DNA of 64,000 bases from Bin87 sp965208015. GTDB lineage: Bacteria; Chloroflexota; Dehalococcoidia; Lucifugimonadales; UBA3495. The notes beneath the pieces are model-generated. The model saw nothing but the letters and a program-made list of their open reading frames with translations. It ran no database searches and was not told where the DNA came from. A program made the position numbers and the translations under genes. The stretch spans positions 806,001 through 870,000 of the forward strand of contig OZ242308.1 of NCBI GenBank assembly GCA_965208015.1. Reading direction: 5' to 3'. Shown here in pieces: positions 23,621 to 32,048 of this stretch; within the stretch, counting starts at the first letter, position 1; every line of letters begins with the position of its first letter.

Positions 23621-25156
23621 CTATGACCCGGCTATCCAGTCGGCGACGCGCTCCCCGATCATAATGGCGGTGGCGTTGGTGTTGGCGCGGGTGACCTGGG
23701 GCATGATCGACGAGTCGGCGACCCACAGGCCCTGGACACCACGCACTCGGCACTGCTGGTCAGCCACGGACATGGGGTCGTTGTCGGGGCCGATGCGGCA
23801 GGTGCCCGAGACATGGCGGGACGTGCCGACGGTCTGGCGGATCCAGGCGTCCAGGGCAGCGTCGTCGGCGAGTGCCTCGTCGGTGGGGGCGGTGCGGTGG
23901 TCGATCACGTCGCGATAAGCCTCCGACTCCAGCATGTCGGCGGCCAGGCGCACGGCGTCGCGCATGCGGCGCATATCGTTCTCGTTGTGCAGGTAGCGGT
24001 AGTTGATCTCCGGTTGCTCCGTGGGGTCGGACGAGGCCAGGCGCACCCAGCCGGAGCCATCGGGCAGCTCCAGGGCGCAGGCGATGCGGGCGGTGCGATC
24101 TGGGAGATGCTCGCCGGTCATCACGTTGAACACGCCCAGGGTGTGCAGCATCACGTCGTTGGGATACGAAGGCGCCTGTGAAGTGACGCGCAACCCGAAG
24201 CGGAGGGCGCCGGCGTTGGCGTGGAGCTCCACGTGGTCCTTGACCTGGAAAGATACGTTGCCCATGGGATGGTTGAAAAGGTTCTGGCCGACGCCGGGCA
24301 GTTCGTGGATGACGGGGATGCCGAAATTCTGGAGCTGATCTCGCGGGCCGACGCCGGACAGCATCAGGATGTGGGGCGATTTCAATGCGCCGGCGCTGAG
24401 CACGACCTGGGCAGCCTCGACGGTGAAAATCTCGCCGCCGCTCTCCACCTCGACGCCGGCGACGTCGTTGCCGTCAAACAGCACGCGCCGGACGAAGACG
24501 TTGCCCTTGACGGTGAGGTTGAGGCGGTGGCGCACCGGATTGAGGTGCGTGATGGCAGTGCTCATGCGCACGCCGGCCTGGTTGTTCATGGGAATGGCGC
24601 CGATGCCCGCGGAGTCGGGGCCGTTGAGGTCCGCGTTGTATGCGTAGCCGTGTTCCATGGCGGCGGCGTGGAAAGCCTTCTGCACGTCGGGCCAGGGCTG
24701 GTTCTCCCGGCGGATGATGGGAATGGGCCCGTCGCTGCCGTGGAAGTCGTCCTGGATGTCCAGATCGGTCTCGGCTTTGCGGAAGAAGGGCAGGACTTTC
24801 AGGTAGGTCCACTCCTCGTTGCCGAAGGACGCCCACCGCTCAAAGTCCTCGGGCAACCCGCGCAGGTAGACCTGGCCGTTGATGGAGCCGGAACCGCCGA
24901 TGACCTTGCCCTGGGCGATGTTGATCTCGCCCTGCTGGTCGTTGATGGTCCCGTGAAGGTTCCAGGAGACCGGGGACCCGGGCTGCTCACCCTCGTTGGA
25001 GTATCCGTCCCGGACAACGTCGGGGAGATGGTCCGCGTTGGGATAGTCCTGTCCGGCCTCCAGCAGGAGAACGGAACGGCTGGGATCTTCGGACAGCCGG
25101 CTGGCAACCACCGATCCGGCGGAACCGGAGCCCACGACGATCACGTCGTACTTCAT
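23621..25156 (-). CDS. GMC-family FAD oxidoreductase (choline dehydrogenase-like)
   Basis: 511 residues. The N-terminal FAD-binding motif VVGSGSAGSVVASRL with the following LLLEAG is complete; the GMC signatures GGSGSINGQVYLRG (near 86) and SAGALKSPHILMLSGVG (near 254) are present. The active-site histidine lies in SRHVSGTCRIG near 441. The family oxidises alcohols such as choline, glucose or polyethylene glycol. No betaine genes are near, so choline is not favoured. The divergent Uma2 gene starts 76 bases away. Confidence 0.93.
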   Translation of the reverse strand: MKYDVIVVGSGSAGSVVASRLSEDPSRSVLLLEAGQDYPNADHLPDVVRDGYSNEGEQPGSPVSWNLHGTINDQQGEINIAQGKVIGGSGSINGQVYLRGLPEDFERWASFGNEEWTYLKVLPFFRKAETDLDIQDDFHGSDGPIPIIRRENQPWPDVQKAFHAAAMEHGYAYNADLNGPDSAGIGAIPMNNQAGVRMSTAITHLNPVRHRLNLTVKGNVFVRRVLFDGNDVAGVEVESGGEIFTVEAAQVVLSAGALKSPHILMLSGVGPRDQLQNFGIPVIHELPGVGQNLFNHPMGNVSFQVKDHVELHANAGALRFGLRVTSQAPSYPNDVMLHTLGVFNVMTGEHLPDRTARIACALELPDGSGWVRLASSDPTEQPEINYRYLHNENDMRRMRDAVRLAADMLESEAYRDVIDHRTAPTDEALADDAALDAWIRQTVGTSRHVSGTCRIGPDNDPMSVADQQCRVRGVQGLWVADSSIMPQVTRANTNATAIMIGERVADWIAGS

Positions 25157-25232
25157 GACAATGCCCTCGCTTGCGGTTTCGGATGGCCGATTCTACACTA
25201 CCGGCACAATCGGCCTGGCCGGGAGTTTGATG

Positions 25233-25973
25233 ATGACATCCCCCAAGACACCCAGCGGCGCAAAGATGCTGCCCTACCGCCGTGGTGGGGAGATCGACTA
25301 TGCCAGCCTGGAATTCGCCCCCGACATAACGGAGAAGCCGCCGGACCACATGGAGCAAAACCGCGAGATACGGGAAATTACCGGGCTGCTCGCTGCCCGG
25401 TTCACCGAGTTTGACACCCGGCCCGACGTGTTCCTTGATGACGATTCATTCATCTGCTACGACCCAAGCAACCTGAACGTCCGCATTGCGCCCGACGTGT
25501 ACCTTGCTTTCGGCGTGGACGCGGAGGCGATTCGGCCGCGAAAAATTTACCTGCCCTGGGAAGTAGGCAAGCCTCCCGACTTTGCGCTGGAAATCGCGTC
25601 CGAGAGCACTGCCAGCGCAGACGTCAACCGCAAGCCAGACATCTACGCCGCTATCGGCGTTCGCGAACTCTGGCTCTATGACCCGAGCGGCGGGCGTTAT
25701 TACGAACAAGCGCTGTGGGGTGGCGAGTTGGTGGACGGATCGTATCGGTCACTGTCGCTGACCCGAGAGCCGGACGGGATTCTGAAAGCGTACAGCCCGA
25801 TATTGCAGGTGAGCATCTGCTGGCATGAGGGATGGCCGCTGTTGTATGACCCGGCTACCGGCGCTTACGACGCGAACTGGCGCCGGGAGCGCGAAGTTCG
25901 CATGGCCGTCGAAGCCGAAAACGCAAGGCTGCGTGAGCTTTTGCGTCGCCTGAACGGCGACAGCGAAGATTGA
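25233..25973 (+). CDS. Uma2-family (DUF820) putative endonuclease, long form
   Basis: 246 residues. Start placed at the ATG at 25233, seven bases after GGGAG; 25230 is an equal alternative. The Uma2 core is intact: RIAPDVYLAFGV, PPDFALEIASESTASAD, KPDIYAAIGVRELWLYD. The tail is a short charged helix (RREREVRMAVEAENARLRELLRR). It is closest in the window to the copies at 5181 and 13244. It sits between the divergent GMC gene and a DinB gene 16 bases downstream. Confidence 0.85.
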   Translation: MTSPKTPSGAKMLPYRRGGEIDYASLEFAPDITEKPPDHMEQNREIREITGLLAARFTEFDTRPDVFLDDDSFICYDPSNLNVRIAPDVYLAFGVDAEAIRPRKIYLPWEVGKPPDFALEIASESTASADVNRKPDIYAAIGVRELWLYDPSGGRYYEQALWGGELVDGSYRSLSLTREPDGILKAYSPILQVSICWHEGWPLLYDPATGAYDANWRREREVRMAVEAENARLRELLRRLNGDSED

Positions 25974-25989
25974 AGGAGCGTCAGATACC

Positions 25990-26520
25990 ATGTTGAACGA
26001 CCCACAGGCATATCTGCGTTATTTCGACGGCATACATCGCCGCACCGTGCGGGACATCCAGGCCCTGCCGGCGCCGGCCGAATCGTGGGCGCCGCCGGCG
26101 GGCGAGGGTGAAAACGCGTGGAGCATCGCGCAGATCGTGCATCATATCTGCGAGTCGCGGATGTACTTCGCGCGGGCCTACCGCAATGAGGGGTGGCTGT
26201 ACGACTGGGAGGTGCCGAGCACTGCGTCCATCGATGATTGGGTTCCGGCGCTGGAGACCTCGGCCGCCGAATTTCGCAGCCGCATCGAGGGCACGCCGGC
26301 GGACTGGCTGACGCGGCGGATCAAGATGATCGACACCGACGGTATGCTCAGCGGCTGGCGGATCCTGATGATGCTGGTGGAACACGAGGTGCACCACCGT
26401 TCGCAGATCGACACCTACGCCGGGATGCAGGGCTGGGACGTGCCGCAGATCTACGGACGCACGCGGGAACAGATCGACGAGTTGCAGGAAGGACAGCAGG
26501 CGAGCGCCCGGGGCGAATAG
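25990..26520 (+). CDS. DinB-family (DinB/YfiT-like) putative metalloenzyme
   Basis: 176 residues forming a likely four-helix bundle. The three histidine ligands are visible in AQIVHHICESR (near residue 48) and in VEHEVHHRSQ (near 142). DinB-like proteins bind a metal, and some are thiol transferases (bacillithiol or mycothiol dependent); many are uncharacterised. The ATG follows AAGGAGCG with good spacing. It is 16 bases after the Uma2 gene and probably shares its transcript. Confidence 0.88.
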   Translation: MLNDPQAYLRYFDGIHRRTVRDIQALPAPAESWAPPAGEGENAWSIAQIVHHICESRMYFARAYRNEGWLYDWEVPSTASIDDWVPALETSAAEFRSRIEGTPADWLTRRIKMIDTDGMLSGWRILMMLVEHEVHHRSQIDTYAGMQGWDVPQIYGRTREQIDELQEGQQASARGE

Positions 26521-26570
26521 CGACCAACCGGGACTTTCCAGGTATCGGATGGCGGCCTTTCACCCTGAAC

Positions 26571-26650
26571 CGTCATTCCCGCTAAGGCGGGAATGCAGGA
26601 GGTCGTTGTGTTCGGAGTGTTCTGGATTCCGGCTTTCGCCGGAATGACGG
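26571..26650. repeat. Dispersed palindromic repeats (CGTCATTCC type)
   Basis: CGTCATTCCCGC with AAGGCGGGAATG (26571-26595) is one hairpin, and GGATTCCGGC with GCCGGAATGACGG (26623-26650) is a second. They fill the convergent gap between the DinB gene and the hydrolase gene and may work as bidirectional terminators. Confidence 0.75.
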
Positions 26651-26680
26651 ATTAAATTTGAAAAGGCCGTGAGCGGTCAA

Positions 26681-27250
26681 TCAGGGATTTATGGTGCCGG
26701 CGCGGTTCTGCACGATGAAGGTCTCGCGCCTTTCGAGGTAATCCGCGACCAGGTTCAGCAGGGCCTGCGGACGCTCGGCGGCGATGTCGTGACCGGCGTC
26801 GTAAACGAAAGCCACGTTGCAGTTGAGGATGCGGCTCCGGTAAATGCTGGGAGCCACCGGGTCAATCGTGTCATCCGCCTGTCCGAAGACGGCGAGCGTA
26901 GGGCACTGGATTTCGGCGAGCTGTGACTCCAGCTCGTGGGCGGCGTCGACTGGCGCTCCGGCGGGCCGTACCGCCAAGGGCGACACCAGGATCAGCGCCG
27001 CTATGCTTTCGGGGGAATTCAGGGCGTGGCGGATGGCCACCGAAGCGGCTGACGAGACACCGATAAGCCCGTAGGGCCCGGGGGCCAGGGGCGCTACCGC
27101 GGCGGCAATCCGGTCTTCCGCTCCTGCGCCAAAGTCGTCCAGGCCAGGCTCCAGCACCACCCACCGTTGCGCCAGGGCGTCCCGGAGGACAGCGGAACTC
27201 TCAGATTCGTCGATGATGACGACGGTCTCACGTACCTGATCGGTGGACAC
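26681..27250 (-). CDS. Alpha/beta-hydrolase-fold protein
   Basis: 189 residues, starting with GTG at 27250 and preceded by GGAG. The nucleophile elbow is GVSSAAS (near residue 63), the acid candidate is in VFGQADDTIDP and the histidine in YDAGHDIA, giving a plausible Ser-Asp-His triad. The chain is shorter than most family members and lacks a clear cap domain, so a small esterase or accessory hydrolase is likely. It lies four bases after the stop of the LLM gene on the same strand and is probably its operon partner. Confidence 0.8.
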   Translation of the reverse strand: MSTDQVRETVVIIDESESSAVLRDALAQRWVVLEPGLDDFGAGAEDRIAAAVAPLAPGPYGLIGVSSAASVAIRHALNSPESIAALILVSPLAVRPAGAPVDAAHELESQLAEIQCPTLAVFGQADDTIDPVAPSIYRSRILNCNVAFVYDAGHDIAAERPQALLNLVADYLERRETFIVQNRAGTINP

Positions 27251-27253
27251 CAG

Positions 27254-28357
27254 TTATAGCTCCTTGAGGCGAGGCAGGACCTCGCGTCCGAACAGGTCGA
27301 TTTCGGCCATGACGTCGCGGTGGGTCAGGCTGGGTTGCTGGAAGAAGAGGTCGATGACGCCGGTGCCGCACCGGTCGTGGTAAGCCTTGATCTGCTCGAA
27401 AACGGTGTCGGGCCCGCCGACGAAGGTAAGGCCGGGAGCGCCGCCCACTATGTCGCCGCTGGCGCTGCCAGCGAACACGTTGCGGTAATCGACCTCCTGG
27501 CCGGAGCGGGAGGCCTGGATGACCTGGGACACCGAGGAGCGCAGGGCCATGCCGGGGGCACGGCCCTGGTCGGTCTGCACATTGAACCAGTCCTGGGCCT
27601 GACGGTCGGTTTCGGCCAGGTAGATGCTGCCGCGAAACACCAACTGGTCCGGTTCCGGCTGCCAACCGGCGTCATCGCACCAGCGCAGGTATTTTTCGGT
27701 GATGCCCGCCACCTGTTCCGTGGGCACGAAGGATACGCCGAGACCCAGGCCGTGCTCGGCGGCGTACTGCACCGCGTCATCGCTGCGGGTGGCCACGAGC
27801 GCTGAGGGGAAGGGTTGCTGCACCGGGCGAGGCCACACGGCCACGGTGCGATATTGGTAGTAACGTCCTTCCCAGGAGAAGGGTTCGGGTTCGGTCATGG
27901 CCTTCAGGATCAGGTCCATGCCTTCCAGCAGGCGGCCGCGGCCTTCCGAGGGATGCACGCCGTATACCTGGTCTTCGTTGGGAGTGCCGCGCAGGAAACC
28001 CATCACCAGGCGGCCATTGGTGATGTTGTCCAGCAGGGTGAGCTCTTCCGCGGCGCGTATCGGGTTGTTCAGAGGCAGCAGCGGACCCAGCATGGCGATC
28101 TTAACCGACTTGCACCGCTCGGCAACCGCAGCGGCCATGACGGCGGGCGTGCCGGTGGCAATTCGGCCCGAGTAGTGGTGCTCGGAAAAGCTGACCCACT
28201 CGAACCCCATTTCCTCGGCGAACTCGCATTCCTCGATGCCGTCCTGGTAGCTCTGCACCGAGGTTTCGGGGTCGCTGTAGGACGGCGGTGTGGGCCAGGT
28301 GGGGGGAAAATCCCGCCGGTGGGCGTATCCCATGGCGCCGAGATAGGATGCTTTCAT
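27254..28357 (-). CDS. LLM class flavin-dependent oxidoreductase
   Basis: 367 residues of the luciferase-like TIM-barrel family. The sequence shows EFAEEMGFEWVSFSEHHYS near residue 46, the PLNNPIRAAEEL block near 95 and GRLVMGFLRGTP near 114, typical for the FMN- or F420-binding barrel. The ATG at 28357 follows AGGAG. The alpha/beta-hydrolase gene directly downstream suggests a two-step route (oxygenation then ester or amide cleavage), but the substrate is unknown. Confidence 0.92.
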   Translation of the reverse strand: MKASYLGAMGYAHRRDFPPTWPTPPSYSDPETSVQSYQDGIEECEFAEEMGFEWVSFSEHHYSGRIATGTPAVMAAAVAERCKSVKIAMLGPLLPLNNPIRAAEELTLLDNITNGRLVMGFLRGTPNEDQVYGVHPSEGRGRLLEGMDLILKAMTEPEPFSWEGRYYQYRTVAVWPRPVQQPFPSALVATRSDDAVQYAAEHGLGLGVSFVPTEQVAGITEKYLRWCDDAGWQPEPDQLVFRGSIYLAETDRQAQDWFNVQTDQGRAPGMALRSSVSQVIQASRSGQEVDYRNVFAGSASGDIVGGAPGLTFVGGPDTVFEQIKAYHDRCGTGVIDLFFQQPSLTHRDVMAEIDLFGREVLPRLKEL

Positions 28358-28436
28358 GCGGCGATGCTCCTGCGATCCTTTCTGGCGTTGCCGCCAACGT
28401 GGCTATTCGGGCGGTGGTTCGGCCGTGCGACCGGCG

Positions 28437-28898
28437 CTAGCGTTGCCCGCGCCTTTCCTCAAAGCTGGCGGTGATCGCCTGCTCGGCGCGTTTGCTGTGC
28501 TCGGCAATGAACTGTTCGAGCCGACGGATCTCCACCGCACGGTCTGGAGACTGATCCTGGCGGCCGGTTTGTTGCTTCAGTTGGGCTAATTCCTTCCGCG
28601 CCTTGTCGACCTGTTCAACTGACTCCAGGGCAGCCAGTTCGTCCAGCGCCGCCTTTTTGATGGTGAGCAGGCGCCGATGGTTTTCCTCAGCGTCCCGAAG
28701 CCGCTCTTCGACCTCGCCCATGGCTGAAAGGGCCATGTCCAGCGGGGCGCGGCCGTAGATGGTCTGCCGGGGCAGACGGCGCAGCTGGGTTCGGAACTGC
28801 GCTATGCTCGCGTCCAGCTGCTCTTCCTTGTGGCGAATTTCCGCCAGGGAGAGGCGCAAGGCCGCCATCGCCTGTTGCAGTTGGGAAACGGAAGACAT
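28437..28898 (-). CDS. Coiled-coil protein of unknown function
   Basis: 153 residues from the ATG at 28898 (MSSVSQLQQAM); the frame continues upstream only through a hairpin and the aminotransferase end. The protein is nearly all heptad-rich helix with two breaks, and has prefoldin-like character (LRLSLAEIRHKEEQLDASIA at the start). No catalytic motif, signal peptide or membrane segment is seen. It could be a chaperone-like or scaffolding protein. It lies after the class V aminotransferase on the same strand. Confidence 0.6.
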   Translation of the reverse strand: MSSVSQLQQAMAALRLSLAEIRHKEEQLDASIAQFRTQLRRLPRQTIYGRAPLDMALSAMGEVEERLRDAEENHRRLLTIKKAALDELAALESVEQVDKARKELAQLKQQTGRQDQSPDRAVEIRRLEQFIAEHSKRAEQAITASFEERRGQR

Positions 28899-28914
28899 GG
28901 CAATAGATAAATGT

Positions 28915-28938
28915 AGGGGCGAATAATGGTTCGCCCCT
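28915..28938 (-). terminator. Hairpin between aminotransferase and coiled-coil genes
   Basis: AGGGGCGAA (28915-28923) and TTCGCCCCT (28930-28938) form a nine-base stem with a six-base loop. The same kind of GGGGCGA / TCGCCCC hairpin is at 39812. No T-run follows on the minus strand, so it may only partly stop transcription. Confidence 0.45.
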
Positions 28939-28957
28939 GCCTGATTTCGTGCGCGGA

Positions 28958-30073
28958 CTAGCTCTTGAAACCGACTTTGGGCAGCACGCGCTCCAGGGCT
29001 TCCAGCACTTCGGTGATGTCGTCTTTGGTCACCCATCCCAGGTGCCCGATGCGGAAGCAGTGGCCGGTGAGCTTGCCCTGTCCGCCGGCCAGGACGACGC
29101 CTTCATCCTCGCGCATCATGGACATGAACCGGCCGCCGTCGATGTCCTCGGGCATCTTGATGCCGGTGACAGTGTTGGAGGCGCGGGATTCGTCGTTGGC
29201 GAGGAGCTCCAGACCCAGGGCCTTGACGCCGGCCCTGGTGTAAGCGGCGACCTCGGCGTGCCTTTCGTAGACGTTCTCCAGGCCCTCGTCAAGGATGTGG
29301 TCCAGTCCCAGTCGCAGGCCGTAGAGCAGCGCGACGTTGGGGGTCCAGGGAGTCTGGCCGCGCACCAGGGAGCGCTCGGCGGCCATCAGGTCGAAGTAGA
29401 ACCGAGGCATCCTGGCGTCCTGGTAAGCTTCCCAGCCGCGGGCGCTGATGCTGATGAAGGCCAGGCCGGGCGGGATCATGAAGCCCTTCTGGGAGCCGGT
29501 GGCCACCAGGTCACAATCCCAACCGTCCACCGGGAGGGGGATGCAGCCGAGGCTGCTCACGGCGTCCACCAGCAGCAGCTTGTCGAACTCGCCCTTGACC
29601 ACGCGGGCGATGGATTCCAGATCGTGGGTTACGCCGGTGGAGGTCTCGTTGTGGGTGACCAGCACGGCCTTGATTTCAGGGTCCTTTTGCAGCTCGGCGC
29701 GGATGGCCTCGGGGTCGATGGCGTCACCCCATTCGAAATCCATGCGGGTGACGTCGGCGCCGTAGCCCTCGGCGATCTGGACGAAGCGGTCGCCGAAGGA
29801 ACCGGCGGTGGCAGCGATTACCTTGTCGCCGGGGGAAAGGGTGTTGACCACCGCGGCCTCCAGGGCGCCGGTGCCGCTGGACGTGAGGATGTACAGGTCA
29901 TTGCTGGTCATGAAGACCTGCTTCAGACCGGCGGTGGTGGCCTCGATCAGCTCCTTGAACTCGGGACCCCGGTGGTTGATCATGGGCAGGGACATCTCGT
30001 CGACGATGTCGTCGGGGATGGGCGTGGGACCCGGGGTTCGCAGGTTTTGGGGGGCGATCTTGGTCAAGGTCAT
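28958..30073 (-). CDS. Class V aminotransferase (alanine/serine-glyoxylate aminotransferase type)
   Basis: 371 residues. The PLP lysine is in ATGSQKGFMIPPGLAF (near 195), preceded by the aspartate block LLVDAVSSLG, and the N-terminal RTPGPTPIPDDI is typical for alanine-, serine- or (S)-ureidoglycine-glyoxylate aminotransferases. The enzyme should move an amino group to glyoxylate or pyruvate. The ATG follows AGGAG. No serine-cycle or purine-catabolic neighbours are seen, so the substrate pair is not fixed. Confidence 0.92.
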   Translation of the reverse strand: MTLTKIAPQNLRTPGPTPIPDDIVDEMSLPMINHRGPEFKELIEATTAGLKQVFMTSNDLYILTSSGTGALEAAVVNTLSPGDKVIAATAGSFGDRFVQIAEGYGADVTRMDFEWGDAIDPEAIRAELQKDPEIKAVLVTHNETSTGVTHDLESIARVVKGEFDKLLLVDAVSSLGCIPLPVDGWDCDLVATGSQKGFMIPPGLAFISISARGWEAYQDARMPRFYFDLMAAERSLVRGQTPWTPNVALLYGLRLGLDHILDEGLENVYERHAEVAAYTRAGVKALGLELLANDESRASNTVTGIKMPEDIDGGRFMSMMREDEGVVLAGGQGKLTGHCFRIGHLGWVTKDDITEVLEALERVLPKVGFKS

Positions 30074-30208
30074 TGGGAAAGCTCCTGGGAGTCACGCAAA
30101 GGCGCAAGGTCTGGTTTTATGGGGTGAATCAGTCCCCGGCGCAGCGCGTGTTGGGACGGCGAATAACAGCGTGATTTGTTCACACGCGGCCAATATTATA
30201 GCAAGGAT

Positions 30209-30844
30209 TTACGAATCCGTTCCGGGCGCGCCCGTTTCGTCGCCCTCGCTGCCGGGGTCACCGAGCAGGAATTCACCCACGGTCAGCACCACATCGGGGA
30301 AGGCCCGGGGACTGATTTGACCGTCGGCGGGCGCGATGCGGCGGCTTTGGTATGCGCCGTCCACGGGGTCCGAGAACGTTTCGACGTTGCGGTAGGGGAG
30401 GACGTTGGCTATCCAGACCTCTGGGATACCGGCTGTGGCGTAGTGCGGCAGTTTCAACTCACGGTCACGCCGTAGAGAACTGTCCGCGACCTCGATCACC
30501 AGCAGTACGTCGGCCGGAGTGGGCCGGTTTCTGTGATAGTCGTTCCTGAACCGGACGACCGCAATGTCCGGCTCGGGCAATCCATAATCGTTCAGCCGGA
30601 TCGAATTCTGAACCCTTACGAGAGCTCGGTCGTAGAGACGATGCGTTAGTTCCCGGTTGAATAGGTCGGTGCCGAATTCGTGAGGCTCTCCGATGGGGGG
30701 CATGACAAGAATCTCTCCGTCCAGCAGCTCCAGGCGTTCGTCCTCCGCCAGGATGCCGGCCTCGGCCATGGCGCAGTATTCATCCACCGTGAACCGCCGC
30801 CGGGTTGGCGCGGCGGTTTGGGTGAGTGGGGCAGTTGTGGTCAT
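30209..30844 (-). CDS. Uma2-family (DUF820) putative endonuclease, short form, tandem copy 3
   Basis: 211 residues, last of three tandem paralogues (31448, 30854, 30209) separated by nine-base gaps and each preceded by the identical AGGTGACGCC leader. Its core reads LPEPDIAVVRFR, VLLVIEVADSSLRRDRELKL and HYATAGIPEVWIAN, the Uma2 form of a PD-(D/E)XK site. It has a 17-residue acidic tail that the other two lack. It is distinct from the four long-form copies with coiled-coil tails. Function is unknown. Confidence 0.88.
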   Translation of the reverse strand: MTTTAPLTQTAAPTRRRFTVDEYCAMAEAGILAEDERLELLDGEILVMPPIGEPHEFGTDLFNRELTHRLYDRALVRVQNSIRLNDYGLPEPDIAVVRFRNDYHRNRPTPADVLLVIEVADSSLRRDRELKLPHYATAGIPEVWIANVLPYRNVETFSDPVDGAYQSRRIAPADGQISPRAFPDVVLTVGEFLLGDPGSEGDETGAPGTDS

Positions 30845-30853
30845 GGCGTCACC

Positions 30854-31438
30854 TTATTCAAGCAGGAATTCGCCCACTGTCAGCACCACGTCGGGGAAGG
30901 CGATGGGGCTGATCTGGCCGTCGGCGGGGACGATACGGCGACTCTGATAAACGCCGTCCACGGGGTCGGAGAAGGCTTCGACCTGGCGGGCGGGCACATT
31001 GGCGATCCAGACTTCGGGGATGCCGGCGGCGGCGTAGTGCGGCAGCTTCAACTCACGGTCGCGGCGCAGTGAACTGTCTGCGACCTCGATTACCAGCAGT
31101 ACGTCGGCTGCCGTCGCCCGTTCGCGCTGATAATTGTCTCGCAGACGCAAGACCGCCAGATCCGGCTGGGGCAGGCTGCTGTCATCAAGCATAATGGAGC
31201 CTTGAACCCGGACCAAAGCCCGACCGTACAGCGGGTAAAGCAATTGGCCGGTCAGCTGGTCGGTGCCGGATTCGTGGGGCGGGTTGATCGGCGGCATCAG
31301 GATAATCTCTCCGTCCAGCAATTCCAGGCGTTCGTCCTCGGCCAGGATGCCGGCCTCGGCCATGGCGCAGTATTCCTCGACGGTGAACCGGCGGCGGGTC
31401 GGCGCGGGGGTTTGGGTGCGCTGGGCAGTTGTGGTCAT
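30854..31438 (-). CDS. Uma2-family (DUF820) putative endonuclease, short form, tandem copy 2
   Basis: 194 residues, middle gene of the triplet. It is very close to copy 3: both begin MTTTA, continue RRRFTVEEYCAMAEAGILAE, then carry VLLVIEVADSSLRRDRELKL and HYAAAGIPEVWIAN. The LPQPDLAVLRLRDNY stretch before it supplies the first acidic residue. Copies 2 and 3 are more alike than either is to copy 1, so the triplet likely grew by two duplications. Confidence 0.88.
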   Translation of the reverse strand: MTTTAQRTQTPAPTRRRFTVEEYCAMAEAGILAEDERLELLDGEIILMPPINPPHESGTDQLTGQLLYPLYGRALVRVQGSIMLDDSSLPQPDLAVLRLRDNYQRERATAADVLLVIEVADSSLRRDRELKLPHYAAAGIPEVWIANVPARQVEAFSDPVDGVYQSRRIVPADGQISPIAFPDVVLTVGEFLLE

Positions 31439-31447
31439 GGCGTCACC

Positions 31448-32032
31448 TTACTCAAACAGGAAGTCGCTCACGGTCAGTTCGACGTCAGGGAAGGCGATGG
31501 GGCTGATTTGGTCGTCCGCGGGGACAATGCGGCGGCTCTGATATACGCCGTCCACGGGGTCGGAGAAGGCTTCGACGTGGCAAGCGGGCACGTTGGCGAT
31601 CCAAACTTCGGGGATGCGGGTGGCGGCGTAGCTGGACAATTTGGTCTCACGGTCGCGCCTTAGCGAGCTGTCGGACACCTCGATGAGCAAAAGCACGTCC
31701 TCCGGCTCGGGCAGATGGCGACGGTAGTCCGACCTCAGGCGGAGCACCGCGATGTCCGGAAACAGTAATGTGGTGTCATCGACCCTCAACGGCCCCTGTA
31801 CCGGCACGCGAGCGCGACCCCGCAACGAAGACTTGAAAAAATCATCGAAGAGGTCGGTGATGTCCGCGTGAGCCGCTCCCATGGGCGCCATTGCAAATAC
31901 TTCTCCATTCAGCAGTTCGACGCGCTCGTCCTCGGTCAGGATGCCGGCCTCGGCCATGGCGTAGAATTCATCCACGGTGAAGCGGCGCCGGGTTGGCGCG
32001 GCGGTCTGCGCGGGCAGTGCGGTGGTCGTCAT
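31448..32032 (-). CDS. Uma2-family (DUF820) putative endonuclease, short form, tandem copy 1
   Basis: 194 residues, first and most divergent of the triplet. The active-site region keeps LFPDIAVLRLRSDY and VLLLIEVSDSSLRRDRETKL, while the middle (FAMAPMGAAHADITDLFDDF) differs from the other two, which suggests a changed specificity. The ATG at 32032 has the same AGGTGACGCC upstream as the others. It begins just downstream of the DUF1015 gene on the same strand (16-base gap), so the three may ride on that transcript. Confidence 0.88.
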   Translation of the reverse strand: MTTTALPAQTAAPTRRRFTVDEFYAMAEAGILTEDERVELLNGEVFAMAPMGAAHADITDLFDDFFKSSLRGRARVPVQGPLRVDDTTLLFPDIAVLRLRSDYRRHLPEPEDVLLLIEVSDSSLRRDRETKLSSYAATRIPEVWIANVPACHVEAFSDPVDGVYQSRRIVPADDQISPIAFPDVELTVSDFLFE

Positions 32033-32048
32033 GGCGTCACCTCGCGGG

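Noticed and set aside
28949..30127. 392-codon open frame on the plus strand
   Set aside because: Mirror frame of the class V aminotransferase gene, with low-complexity GC-driven sequence.
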